This document shows, one piece after another, positions 1 through 9,418 of a DNA stretch of 64,000 nucleotides. Source of the DNA: Mesostigma viride (taxonomy: Eukaryota; Streptophyta; Mesostigmatophyceae; Mesostigmatales; Mesostigmataceae); NCBI GenBank assembly GCA_009746045.1, contig RPFO01000899.1, positions 1-64,000 of the forward strand. The letters are read 5' to 3'. The translations under genes were made by a program, and so were the position numbers. The notes below the pieces were generated by a model. It had not been told where the DNA came from and searched no databases. It worked only from the letters and a program-made list of their open reading frames with translations. Position 1 is the stretch's first letter. Every line of letters starts with the position of its first letter.

Positions 1-187
1 CTGACACACTGCAATGTTCGGTCAACACACACTGAGGATCGCTGCTGGTCCAAGAGGCGGAGAACAAGTCCAAGAAACCTGAGGCGCAATTCACCATGGA
101 CGGCGAGCCACTGGCTGACGACGTGGCAGATGTTCCTGCTGGTTTTTTTCATTGAGTAGCCGGAATACGTGACATGCAGTATGGGGG
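1..187 (+). pseudogene. 3' end of gag from a preceding tandem retroelement copy
   Basis: From about position 28 this matches the last part of the gag gene at 1299-2183 (compare 2053-2211), including the segment encoding the protein's C-terminus and the G-rich tract before the LTR. One base is missing in the AAGGCGG region and a T is added in the final T run, so the frame is broken. The first 27 bases are a diverged version of the zinc-knuckle region. It shows that the window opens inside a neighbouring copy of the same element, so at least two internal regions share one LTR in tandem. Confidence 0.75.
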
Positions 188-936
188 TGTGTCAAATATC
201 TAGCGATGTTTCTCTACTTTTGTCACGCATTATGTTATCACGCATTATATGCGGGGAAAATTGACGCCGTCAGCTAGGTGTTTTATTTACACGACTTGTT
301 GTTGGGTTTGCATCCCTATTAATTGCACCCACAGGTCGTTGACTAGTTTAATATCATATACAATGTTTGAGTGTACTAAAATCCGAATGATGTTGCTCGG
401 AATACAGCAAGCGTTACCTGTCAGCACCGTTACAGGTGCCGTAATTTACATCGGCTCTCTCCGGATCAGATCAGGTCCGCAGTTTGTGGTGCCGCCCTGG
501 AGGCGATAGGACTTTGAGCCTATCAGACCACACACACAATGTACCATGATGTGGACAATAGATTACAGGCTGCAAAGTCGTTATTATCTAGTGTTCTTTC
601 CGTGGTTGTAGAGACGCTAAGCTGCAGTGCCGTCAGATGTAAATCAACGGTGCATAATGCATTAGCCGCCACTACTTTGTGTGCCTAGAGTTGTTTGCTT
701 GCCTAGCCGTGTGTGGCCCCGACCCAGTGTTGGTCGTGTGACCCTGCCCAGTGTTGGCATTGTCATTTGCCCTGGCCCAGTGTTGGCTATGGTAGACTGC
801 GCCCAGACTGTTGGCCGCACCGTGTTTTCCACTCTCAGTAAACGTATTTTAATACAAGAAGTCTTTTCCATACACTTGTGCAATATCTGGGTCATAACAG
901 GCAAAAGATCTTTCCTCCGAGCCCCGGTTTCTGACA
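188..936 (+). repeat. LTR of the Gag-only element (left copy)
   Basis: Direct repeat of 2212-2957 with TG...CA ends. It carries a short run of degenerate CCCAGTGTTGG repeats (about 720-805). Small ORFs inside it (for example 249-509) occur in both LTRs and have no coding character. It differs from the right copy by one T in a T run near 279 and by a 2-3 base change in the last CCCAG repeat. Confidence 0.85.
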
Positions 937-948
937 TGGTATCGAGTA
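937..948 (+). other. Primer-binding site next to the 5' LTR
   Basis: Directly after the LTR end (CTGACA) comes TGGTATCGAG. The first seven bases match the start of the primer-binding site complementary to initiator tRNA-Met that many LTR elements use (TGGTATCAGAGC). The rest diverges, so the primer identity is an inference. Confidence 0.55.
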
Positions 949-955
949 GCGAGTG

Positions 956-1354
956 ATGCCTATGAACCCATATTTTCCAATTCCCAACGACCGCAACCTG
1001 AGATCTGGAATTGAGCTTTTTCAATTTCCCGAAGAATCTTGCCCAGACTACCTCGCAAGAGCAAATCTGCTTTTTGCCCAAGTTGAAGACATCTTCCCGG
1101 GCGTGTTTCCTGAATCTGCCTACTGCCGCTGGCTCCTGCGTGGCATTCGACAAGAATTTTTCAACTGTGTGTGTTTCAGCGAACTTCCAGACTTTTCAAT
1201 CAGAAATCTACAGGATCTGCTCGACAACAACGCAGTATCTCTGGAGAGATTAAATCACACTTTACTTCACATTACAAATCTCCAACGCAATCAAGAACAT
1301 GTCGGGAGGTGCGCCAGCTGTGGCACGAGAAGTCAAGGAGAGCAGCGTTCTTAG
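956..1354 (+). CDS. Small ORF upstream of and overlapping gag
   Basis: An open frame of about 132 codons starts just after the primer-binding site and overlaps the first 56 bases of gag in another frame. The first 110 residues look like a real protein: hydrophobic and acidic residues are mixed, with segments such as YFPIPNDRNLRSGIELFQF and several aromatic positions. The last 20 residues are Gag sequence read out of frame. No family is recognised. Element A in this window also has an ORF ahead of gag. It could be an accessory protein, or the N-terminal part of Gag separated by a frameshift. Confidence 0.45.
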   Translation: MPMNPYFPIPNDRNLRSGIELFQFPEESCPDYLARANLLFAQVEDIFPGVFPESAYCRWLLRGIRQEFFNCVCFSELPDFSIRNLQDLLDNNAVSLERLNHTLLHITNLQRNQEHVGRCASCGTRSQGEQRS

Positions 1355-2183
1355 TGCTCTCAAGAATCTCAACTTTGATGGGAGCGACCCCAAGAAATTC
1401 ACCGGATTCCGAATCAAGGCGGAAGGGCAATTCGACGCCCTCGGATATTCAGATGTACTAGCTGGAAAGGATCCGATCGTGGTAAAGCAGCAAAAAATTG
1501 GTTACGCTGCCCTGATTGCTGGCCTCGACGGCAACGCGCTACTGCATGCCGCTACGGCCCCCAACAAGTATATGCACGAGGCGTGGACCGTCCTGGTTGA
1601 CGTCTATGGACGTGACGAAACGACATCCACCCATCAGGCCGCGACACTTGAGGAACTGCTGTCAGCTGAGCAGATTCCCATGGATTCTGTTCCTGCAAAT
1701 GTCAATCTCACCGAACGATTGTACCTGCAATATAATAAATTAAGCAACAATAAACTCCATGATTCCATCCTGGTGACATCACACCGCCGCAGACTTCCTG
1801 CCCAGTATGGCCCCGTCCTGGCGGCGTACAACCTTCCCCCCGACTTGACGTGGAAAGACTACAAGACCGCCGTCCTGAAAGTGGACGACCATCTGCGTGT
1901 GCACCGCGCGGCCCAAGCTGGCAGCTCAGATTCCAGTGCACCAGTGTATCATACTGCTGCCTGCCCCCACTGTGCGGGTACTATCGACGAATCAGTCTTC
2001 CTCACCAAGGGTGGGAAAGTGCTGACCTGCAAGCACTGCCACCGTACCGGTCACACTGAGGATCGCTGCTGGTCCAAGAAGGCGGAGAACAAGTCCAAGA
2101 AACCTGAGGCGCACTTCACCATGGACGGCGAGCCACTGGCTGACGACGTGGCAGATGTTCCTGCTGGTTTTTTCATTGAGTAG
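1299..2183 (+). CDS. gag: Gag-like nucleocapsid protein with CCHC zinc knuckle
   Basis: 294 aa. The N-terminal two thirds resemble the Copia-type Gag (UBN2-like) capsid domain: a helical region with the 'W..L...YG' pattern near residues 90-100 (WTVLVDVYGRDE) followed by Q- and L-rich helices. The C-terminal part has a CXXC pair (CPHC, about 222-225) and a classical zinc knuckle CKHCHRTGHTEDRC (about 248-261), which binds RNA in the virus-like particle. The ATG at 1299 follows the shorter upstream ORF. The stop is 28 bp before the 3' LTR, and a G-rich polypurine stretch (CAGTATGGGGG) lies between them. No pol follows. Confidence 0.85.
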   Translation: MSGGAPAVAREVKESSVLSALKNLNFDGSDPKKFTGFRIKAEGQFDALGYSDVLAGKDPIVVKQQKIGYAALIAGLDGNALLHAATAPNKYMHEAWTVLVDVYGRDETTSTHQAATLEELLSAEQIPMDSVPANVNLTERLYLQYNKLSNNKLHDSILVTSHRRRLPAQYGPVLAAYNLPPDLTWKDYKTAVLKVDDHLRVHRAAQAGSSDSSAPVYHTAACPHCAGTIDESVFLTKGGKVLTCKHCHRTGHTEDRCWSKKAENKSKKPEAHFTMDGEPLADDVADVPAGFFIE

Positions 2184-2211
2184 CCGGAATACGTGACATG
2201 CAGTATGGGGG

Positions 2212-2957
2212 TGTGTCAAATATCTAGCGATGTTTCTCTACTTTTGTCACGCATTATGTTATCACGCATTATATGCGGGGAAAATTGACGCCGTCAGCTA
2301 GGTGTTTATTTACACGACTTGTTGTTGGGTTTGCATCCCTATTAATTGCACCCACAGGTCGTTGACTAGTTTAATATCATATACAATGTTTGAGTGTACT
2401 AAAATCCGAATGATGTTGCTCGGAATACAGCAAGCGTTACCTGTCAGCACCGTTACAGGTGCCGTAATTTACATCGGCTCTCTCCGGATCAGATCAGGTC
2501 CGCAGTTTGTGGTGCCGCCCTGGAGGCGATAGGACTTTGAGCCTATCAGACCACACACACAATGTACCATGATGTGGACAATAGATTACAGGCTGCAAAG
2601 TCGTTATTATCTAGTGTTCTTTCCGTGGTTGTAGAGACGCTAAGCTGCAGTGCCGTCAGATGTAAATCAACGGTGCATAATGCATTAGCCGCCACTACTT
2701 TGTGTGCCTAGAGTTGTTTGCTTGCCTAGCCGTGTGTGGCCCCGACCCAGTGTTGGTCGTGTGACCCTGCCCAGTGTTGGCATTGTCATTTGCCCTGGCC
2801 CAGTGTTGGCTATGGTAGACTGCGCCCAGTGTTGGCCGCACCGTGTTTTCCACTCTCAGTAAACGTATTTTAATACAAGAAGTCTTTTCCATACACTTGT
2901 GCAATATCTGGGTCATAACAGGCAAAAGATCTTTCCTCCGAGCCCCGGTTTCTGACA
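2212..2957 (+). repeat. LTR of the Gag-only element (right copy)
   Basis: 746-bp direct repeat of the left LTR. It ends CTGACA at 2957 and the next base begins capsid-gene sequence. The matching target-site duplication would lie left of the window and cannot be checked here. Confidence 0.85.
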
Positions 2958-3101
2958 GTCAACATGTCCCGCCTGGACGACGTGAAGCTTGTCCTGACGG
3001 GTCTGGGCGGCATCCCGGCGGGCACGATCAACGTGTACGCGCGCAACTTTAACTTGCTTTCGATCCAGGCGGGCATGGGCGGGAAGCGGTACGCTTCGTA
3101 A
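2958..3101 (+). pseudogene. 3' end of a major capsid protein gene cut off by the LTR element
   Basis: The 47 codons after the LTR read as the C-terminus of a Nucleocytoviricota major capsid protein. The segment NMSRLDDVKLVLTGL is followed by the family ending SIQAGMGGKRYAS, almost the same as the ends of the capsid genes at 6237 and 7695. The frame is open from the first base after the LTR, so the element inserted in the coding region. The upstream part lies outside the window. This is at least the third capsid paralogue here. Such proteins build the icosahedral shell as trimers of double jelly rolls. Confidence 0.9.
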
Positions 3102-3137
3102 AAAAATTTCGCTACGTACTGTATACAATAACACGCC
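3102..3137 (+). promoter_or_regulatory. AT-rich spacer and likely promoter of the LamG-bearing capsid gene
   Basis: 36-bp spacer with an A7 run followed by TTTCGC, then TGTATACAAT 10-20 bp before the ATG. The same layout (AT run, TATA-like element, ATG) precedes the next capsid gene at 6280-6315, which has a TATTATACATTATAA core. The GC-rich coding surroundings make these blocks stand out. Confidence 0.45.
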
Positions 3138-6100
3138 ATGTCCTCGGCCGCGGTTATGTGGATTCGTAGTAAGGGCAGCCAGGATGTCATGCTCATCGTG
3201 GACCCCGAAATCACTTTTTTCAAGTCGACATGGGGCAGGCATACGAACTACGCGATGGAGGACGCCGAGATCACGCACACGGCCGGTGTGGTGACGTACG
3301 GCCAACTGATCGAGTTCAAGATTCCGAGGTCCGGCGACCTCCTTCACAAGGTCATGCTGTATCTGGACGTGGAGGAGTTCCCCAACTTGAAGTACTCTCC
3401 ATTCGCGAAGGACTTTGCCCGCATTCTGATCAAGTACGTCGAGCTCGTGATTGGCGGGTTTAGCATCGAGAGGCTGACGGGCGACTTCCTCCACGTCATG
3501 GATATCCTCTCAAGGAAGAGCCACAAGAGCAGCGTGGACAACCTGCCGACCAACCACGGCGGCAGCGTCAAGTTTGACGAATTCGGCGACATTTACGACT
3601 ATTGCAACGGCACTCGTCGCCAGCACATCTACATCCCCATCGAGTTCGCCTTCACGATGGACCCGGGCCTGGCCCTGCCTATGATCGCCATCCAGCACCA
3701 CGATGTGGTCATCCGCGTCCAGTTCGCCGACCCCGACGAGATGTTCACGTATTACGCGAACGACTTCCCGGTCGACACATCCGGATCTGCGGCGATCGAT
3801 TACTCGGGTTTCCCGTACAACCAGGTCGTCGCGGATAACGCGGCGGCGGATACTGGGACTTTGACGGAGATCTGGACAACACGGGCAGCATGCAGCCCAC
3901 CGCCCTGAACCCGAAGTTCCAGGTCTTCAACTACACGAACGCGGACAACGCGATCAAGTCTTCCGGGGGCGCGTACGGCGCCACCGCGAACCACGCCAGG
4001 GTGGATTTGAGCGACGCGAGTTTCCACGGCGGGGACACGACCTTCACGATCGCGACGACCGTCACCTGCCCCGCCACGAACGTGGGGAGCACCGGGACGA
4101 CGGTGTTTGTGTACGGAGATGCCACGGACAATGTGACGGTTTTCAACGGCTCGTCGGGAGACTTCAAGCTTCGGCCGAAGGCGGGCGGAGTGTCGACTCA
4201 GATGGAGTCCTGGCCTCAGGACAAACTGTACATCGGCGATGGCCAGAGCCACGCGCTGGTCGTCACCCGCGTGGAGAACCATACGAACGGCAGCCTTCCC
4301 GCCTCCACACCGGGCAAGTGGTACTTCGCCGCTGGCTCGACGGCCAACACCGGCACGGGCTCGGTCCCCGCTCAGGTCATCGGTTCCAACGTGTCTGTTT
4401 CGACTGGCGAGATCGCGTGGACGAACTCCGCCACCGACTACACCACGGCCTCCAACACCCACGACCGCGTGGAGATCCCGTTGACCGACGGTAGCGGCAC
4501 ATCGACCAACCTGTTCTCCGTGAACTTTGACTTCCGCATCGCTAGTGCCAGTCTCGACGCTAACTCTACTCATCTGTTCACCATCGGACCGGCCACCACC
4601 GCAGACATGGTCGCCAACCGCAAGAACCGCATGAGTGTCTACTTGACCCCGTCGGCAACCGACATGTACCTGCAGACTCAGGACTCTGGGGCGACCAACG
4701 ACCGCCGCCTCAAGGTCGACATGCCCGCTCTGTCTCTGGACACGTGGCATTCGATGACCATCACGAGGCTTCCGTATCCCAAGTTCGGCACCACGACTCC
4801 GAGCTCGGTTCAGAGCATCCAGTCCGTCGCCATCTTCGTGGACGGCGTGCAGTACGCGCTCGTGAACGTGGACGACGCCAGTCACGGCGGTTTCCACGCG
4901 ACCGCGGAGTACGGAAGCGTCCTCACGTTCGGGCCGGTCGGAATCACTAACCTGGCGTACTCTCCGAAGCAGAAGCTGAAGATCAAGAGGTCCAGTTCTG
5001 GAACGGGTACTTCTACAACAACAACACCGTATACCAGGTGTATCTGGACGGAATCCAGAAGGAGATGCACCCTCTGTGGCCCCACATGGCGAACCCGACC
5101 ATATCCGCGAAGACCCTGTATCTCGGAAGCAGTCCCGATACCGTTACGGCAATCGCGAGCGCCAGCAACGTCAAGTGGGAGTACGTGTGGTTCTACAACA
5201 CCGCCGTTACCCCGAACGACATCGGAGCCACCTCTGGTATCGTTTCTTCTTCCGCGCGTCTCCCCGTGATCCGCCAGGTGTGGGGTCTGCAGCCGAACAC
5301 CATGTTCTCGGCCACTCGAGGCTCGGACGTGATCACGAACACCGGGTCCTATTGGGCTTCGCTCGCGGACACCCAGGGGGCAACCCGGTTCTCCGTGGAC
5401 ACGTGGTCGACGGGCGCCAATGGCATCCTGACGGGCGCGGTGGTCCGCGTGAAGGCGCTCGGGGCGGGCGACCTGTTCGGCAACACCGGGGACTGGTTCA
5501 TGAACATCGACGCTTCCAAGATCCCCCAGTCGATCAACTACTCGGCTGGCACATCCCAGGCGTTCCTTCACCCACGAAGCAACTGGATCGCGCACCCCCC
5601 CAAGTTCGAGTGCAAGCTCGTCGCCAGGTTCTTCTACCTGGACGATTTCGAAAGGAAGCAGTTCGCTCTCAACGGGCACGAGTACCTCATCACCGAGACC
5701 CAGTTCTTCCAGCAGCACGTCGGAGGGGAGAGCGAGGTCGACTTGGAGCTCCGTTTCAACCACCCGGTCAAGGAACTGCTCTTCTGGTACAAGCCCTCGG
5801 ACCTCTCTTTCGTCGCTAACAAGTTCCGTTCCGATCCTGACTTCGGCTACAACGCATACTGGAAGTTCTACAACGACAACAGCGAGTTCGGAGACGGGCA
5901 TCTGTTCTCGCGCGCCAACCTGTACATGAACTCGCAGAGTCTGTACGGAGACGGCCGCGACCCTATCTACTTCTCGTTTTTGGTTCCGGCGGATTTCCAC
6001 ACGCGCGTCGAGAAGAACTCTAGGGTGTACTGCATCCCGTTCTGCCTTCGCCCGGAGTCCTGGAAGCCGTCCGGCAGTGTGAACATGTCCCGCCTCGACA

Positions 6101-6237
6101 GCGTGAAGCTCGCTCTTAAGGGCATCGGGTCTTCGTCCAAGGGCGGCATCCCGCCAGGGACGATCGACGTGTACGCAAGGAGCTTCAACCTTGTCCGTAT
6201 CCAGTCGGGTATGGGCGGAAAGCGGTTCGCGTCATAA
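3138..6237 (+). CDS. Major capsid protein with a large LamG/concanavalin-like insertion (two frameshifts)
   Basis: The first 235 codons form the N-terminal jelly roll of a giant-virus MCP (IRSKGSQDVMLIVDPEITFF, GRHTNYAMED). The last ~230 codons form the C-terminal jelly roll (FFYLDDFERKQFA, GDGRDPIYFS, ending QSGMGGKRFAS). Between them lie about 560 codons absent from the 459-aa sister at 6316. They begin YWDFDGDLDNTG and include WHSMTI, VAIFVDGVQYALVNVDD and WFYNTAVTPNDI, the signature of LamG/concanavalin-like jelly rolls, probably two or three copies. One frameshift falls in the GCGGCGGCG run at 3836-3850, a second at about 4970-4990. Each equals one lost base, so the gene would be about 1033 aa. 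A decorated capsomer that binds surface glycans is a reasonable inference. Confidence 0.85.
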
Positions 6238-6315
6238 GCAAGCATCCACTGTTCGGTCCATTCGGATCGTCCCATAAAAAATCTTTTCGTGTATTATACA
6301 TTATAACAGTGTACC
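6238..6315 (+). promoter_or_regulatory. AT-rich promoter region of the intact capsid gene
   Basis: Spacer between two capsid genes. It has a CATAAAAAATC block, then TATTATACATTATAA about 20-30 bp before the ATG at 6316. It resembles the spacer at 3102-3137. Late giant-virus genes are usually driven by short AT-rich promoters; assignment here is by position and composition only. Confidence 0.45.
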
Positions 6316-7695
6316 ATGTCTGGCTGTCCTGTTCTCATTCTCCGAGCCAAGGGTCCACAGGACGCGGCCCTGACGGTCTCGCCCGTCAAGACCTTCTTTA
6401 AGGCGATCTACCCCCGCCACACCAACTTCTCGTTTGAGGACATGGAGGTGGTGTCCGTGGCCGGCAACCAGGGCTTTGGTCGCGAGGTCCAGTTCCAGCT
6501 TCCCAAGAGCGGAGATCTCATATCGCGCGCGTTCCTGTACTTGGAGATACCGCCTATCAACGAGTGGAGCAACCCGGAGTTCGGGAAGGCGTGGTGGAAG
6601 ATCTTCGATCCGTTCTTGGACGACATCGCCCGCATCATCATTAAGAAGGTCGAGTTCAAGGTGGGCGGAACGACCATCGAGGAGATGACCGGGGAGTTCA
6701 TGCACGTGTACGACCAGCTTAGCCGGGACCCGTCCACTTCGTACGTCGAGAACACGCCCACCCGCCACGGCGGTACCATCCTCGTGGACAACGGCGGACA
6801 GACCGGGATGACCAAGAGCCACATCTACGTCCCTCTGCAGTTCTCGTTCTGCCTGGAGGACGGCATGGCCTTCCCGATGATCGCGCTCCAGTACCACGAC
6901 GCGAAGATCGTCGTCACGCTGAACACGAAGGAGTCTATCTTCACCCAGGTCGTTGGCGGCCCCAACTACCCCGGCACGAGCCTCGCAGGCGGCGTGCTCC
7001 CGTGGGACCATCCCACCGTCGGCGGCCCAGGATACCGTGACGCGATGATGGCGGCCATGCCCGACATCACCAAGTTCCGTCTGATATGCCGGTTCGTGTA
7101 CCTGGACGACTTCGAGCGGAAGCAGTTCGCGGAGGAGAGGCATCACTACCTGATCACGGAAACGCAGCACTACTCCCACTACGTCAGCGAGGGGTCTGGG
7201 CTCGAGACCATCGGGTTGTCCTTTAGCCACCCTGTGAAGGAGCTGATCTTCTACTACAAGGCGGACAATCGCATGATCGACCCCGAGACCTCTCAAGATC
7301 CCACGGAGGCGTACTGGAACTTCACGAACAAGAACAGCAAGTTCGGGGACGGACACCTGTTTGAGAAGGCGAACCTCACCCTCAACTCGCAGCAGATGTT
7401 CGGCGAGGGCCGCGATCCCATCTACTTCAGCTACGTGCTTCCCCTCCAGTTCCATACTCGCCTGCCCTCGAACAATCACGTGTACGTGATTCCGTTCGCT
7501 CTGGAGCCCGAAAACTGGAAGCCCACCGGTTCGCTGAACTTCAGCCGAATGGACACCGTCAAGCTCGTCCTGTTGGGCCTTCAGAAGAACAGCGTCACTC
7601 ACAAGCTGCCCAAGGGCGTCATCGAGATTTACGCTCGGTCGTTCAACGTAATGGCAATCAGCTCGGGAATGGGCGGCAAGCGTTTCGCCTCGTAA
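6316..7695 (+). CDS. Nucleocytoviricota major capsid protein (intact)
   Basis: 459 aa with no disruption, the usual length for the double-jelly-roll MCP. Family features include the conserved N-terminus (VSPVKTFFKAIYPRHTNFSF), the basic-aromatic motif FVYLDDFERKQFAEERHHYL that begins the second jelly roll, HPVKELIFYYK, GRDPIYFS, and the C-terminal ending SGMGGKRFAS. It forms the trimeric hexon of the outer icosahedral shell. It lies directly downstream of a longer paralogue in the same orientation and is the best-preserved capsid gene in the window. A long open frame on the opposite strand is a codon-bias shadow. Confidence 0.95.
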   Translation: MSGCPVLILRAKGPQDAALTVSPVKTFFKAIYPRHTNFSFEDMEVVSVAGNQGFGREVQFQLPKSGDLISRAFLYLEIPPINEWSNPEFGKAWWKIFDPFLDDIARIIIKKVEFKVGGTTIEEMTGEFMHVYDQLSRDPSTSYVENTPTRHGGTILVDNGGQTGMTKSHIYVPLQFSFCLEDGMAFPMIALQYHDAKIVVTLNTKESIFTQVVGGPNYPGTSLAGGVLPWDHPTVGGPGYRDAMMAAMPDITKFRLICRFVYLDDFERKQFAEERHHYLITETQHYSHYVSEGSGLETIGLSFSHPVKELIFYYKADNRMIDPETSQDPTEAYWNFTNKNSKFGDGHLFEKANLTLNSQQMFGEGRDPIYFSYVLPLQFHTRLPSNNHVYVIPFALEPENWKPTGSLNFSRMDTVKLVLLGLQKNSVTHKLPKGVIEIYARSFNVMAISSGMGGKRFAS

Positions 7696-7889
7696 CGGTG
7701 ACGCTCGCCCATCGCTCACGAAGCGGGTACCGCTCCGTGTATTGGCCGAATTTGTTTCATTGATAAACGTCAGTAGTGACGAGCCTGGTTCTATGCCGCG
7801 AAACCGCCGCCGTGTTTCTCCTTTTTTGTCAAGTGTTGTCGTTCTAAGAAAACCGTTGCTAACTCACGCGGGCCGTCTTTCGAGACGAG

Positions 7890-8714
7890 TCAAAAGTCGA
7901 ACTCAGAGTGCCCCCCCGCGCCCGATCCGTCGGCGTTTAGTTTCTTGACGCGCGTGTTAACGACCTTCTTGGGGCCGAACGTCTCGTCGTCGGAGTCGCT
8001 GTTGTAGTCCTTGTTAAAGTTGGCCCGAGCGTAGTTCCAGAATCTCGGACATCCGATCGAAAAGCGCTCGCGGGGTGTGGCCTTGTACCAAAAAATAACG
8101 TCTTCAATACGATTTGACTCGCTTGTGTGATCCACGACCAAGCACTCGTAATTCCGAGTGCATTGGTCGAGGATCTCGCAAAACGCCTCAAAGGTGGGAA
8201 TGACGCCAAAATAGTTTCGGTACAGCCTCTCCCTGTTCATGATAATGTTCTCTCGGAGCGCGAAAACGTAGTCGATGTTGCTGCGGATGTCCGGCGTCAC
8301 GTCCATGCTGTACTGACTGATGAACAGGAGGAATATCTTCATGTGTCTTCCGTTCAACGCGATCTCGCGCATGCACGGATCGCGCATGACCGAGCGGTCG
8401 TACACGCAATCGTCCATCACCACGAAGCAGCTCTGAGCCTTGCCGATTTTGCACAGCTTTTTTTGGTTTTTCAAAAGGGCGCGCAAGGCGGGTTTATTAA
8501 ACGATTCGTACACGAACAAACTAGGCACATACTTCTGCCAATGCCGATTCGAACCCTCCGTCCCGGACATCACGATGCCGGAAGGGATGTCGCGTTTATG
8601 ATACATGATATCGGTTGCCAACGTCGTCTTTCCGCCTCCGCGTTTCGACACGATGCAGACGACTTTGTCATTCCCGATCTTGGACGGGTCGAACTTTTTT
8701 AATTGAATGTCCAT
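7890..8714 (-). CDS. A32-type genome packaging ATPase
   Basis: 274 aa from the ATG at 8714; the open frame extends further upstream but only over unlikely sequence. Walker A is SKRGGGKTT (residues 23-31), Walker B FVVMDD (97-102). These are followed by NGRHMKIFLLFISQY (121-135), with the sensor glutamine, and then RSNIDYVFALRE, the diagnostic A32 block. The enzyme belongs to the FtsK/HerA superfamily and pumps DNA into the capsid. The C-terminus is acidic then basic. Its start lies 35 bp from the end of the JAMM-like gene, in the same direction. It is one of the core giant-virus genes and appears intact. Confidence 0.95.
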   Translation of the reverse strand: MDIQLKKFDPSKIGNDKVVCIVSKRGGGKTTLATDIMYHKRDIPSGIVMSGTEGSNRHWQKYVPSLFVYESFNKPALRALLKNQKKLCKIGKAQSCFVVMDDCVYDRSVMRDPCMREIALNGRHMKIFLLFISQYSMDVTPDIRSNIDYVFALRENIIMNRERLYRNYFGVIPTFEAFCEILDQCTRNYECLVVDHTSESNRIEDVIFWYKATPRERFSIGCPRFWNYARANFNKDYNSDSDDETFGPKKVVNTRVKKLNADGSGAGGHSEFDF

Positions 8715-8749
8715 TTTCCAATTCGATAGTACGTAAGGAATATTACCTA

Positions 8750-9396
8750 TCACCGTTGACGCGCGCCGACGGACACGTACGGCACCTCGCCGTACCGAAA
8801 GAAGTCGACGTGTATCCCTGACGCGCGCGCTAGTCTCATCCACTCAGTCTGATGCCACAGCTCGGCCCGGTCCTTCGACTCCTCGTCGCGAGTCTTGTTG
8901 TACTTGACAGCGAAGTCGTCTTGCAGCCGAGTGAAATTTTTCTTGATATCGCGCGAGACTCGCTTCCCTTCCTTTTTATGCGAAGGATGAGACCCGGCGT
9001 CAACGTCATTACGAAAACCCCCGAGTGGTTGAATACAAGATGGGCTATGTTTTCGGTCGCGACGTCGTCCAATATGATCCCGACGTCCGTGTCACTCGGA
9101 CTCGACAGAGAGCAGTCGGTCATCCCGCACCGCTGAGGGTGGGTGTGCCATTCGAACGTCCCGTGGGGGATCTGGACGTCGTTCTCGTGACCGAACGCGG
9201 TCGTCGTAAACCGATGGAGAACCCCGTTCGAGTCGGGAACGAACGTGCCCCCGATCTCCTTTCCGGAAGCGAGCGTCGAACGGATGTACTCCACCGCATC
9301 TACGGACAGAGGGAATTGGGTCCGATCCCACCCTCGGATCGTCTTCCTCCCGTTCGCCGCCGTGCTAACAGGCAAAAGCTCTGTTTTCGGATTCAT
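8750..9396 (-). CDS. JAB/MPN (JAMM) metalloprotease-like protein, one frameshift
   Basis: The first 135 residues hold a JAMM-type zinc site: E47 in GKEIGGTFV, HTHP at 84-87, and SPSD at 99-102 (S-x-x-D). This is the arrangement of JAB-domain isopeptidases that remove ubiquitin-like modifiers. At the T5 run 8973-8977 the frame changes. The continuing frame is clearly coding (ESKDRAELWHQTEW, FFRYGEVPYVSVG) and stops at 8750. The full gene would be about 215 aa with one base restored. Whether it is inactivated or the base was lost in assembly is open. It sits head to tail with the packaging ATPase. The activity is inferred from the motif only. Confidence 0.7.
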
Positions 9397-9418
9397 GCGG
9401 TATAATAGCTATCCGCTA

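Larger units (their letters stand above)
188..2957 (+). mobile_element. Short LTR retrotransposon carrying only Gag (TR-GAG type), in tandem
   Basis: Two near-identical direct repeats of about 748 bp (188-936 and 2212-2957) begin TGTGTC and end CTGACA. They enclose only 1.27 kb, with a primer-binding site, a small ORF and a Gag with a CCHC knuckle. No protease, integrase or reverse transcriptase is present, so it must depend on another element for movement. The LTRs differ by only a few bases, which implies recent activity. The right LTR abuts the 3' end of a viral capsid gene at 2958, so the element lies inside that gene. The 1-187 segment shows that the array continues leftward. Confidence 0.85.

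Noticed and set aside
249-509. Small ORF in the LTR of the Gag-only element (also 2302-2532)
   Set aside because: It lies in the LTR, has no start-site context or homology, and starts differently in the two copies because of a one-base indel.
3800-4897. Long open frame on the minus strand opposite the LamG-like capsid insert (365 codons)
   Set aside because: Arg/Val/Gly-rich composition typical of the antisense of GC-rich coding DNA; the plus strand has clear homology.
3836-4990. Programmed ribosomal frameshifting in the LamG-bearing capsid gene
   Set aside because: No slippery heptamer is seen at either shift, and the same one-base loss recurs in unrelated genes.
6301-7719. 472-codon minus-strand frame opposite the intact capsid gene
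   Set aside because: Complete antisense shadow of a recognised gene; no domain and no upstream signal.
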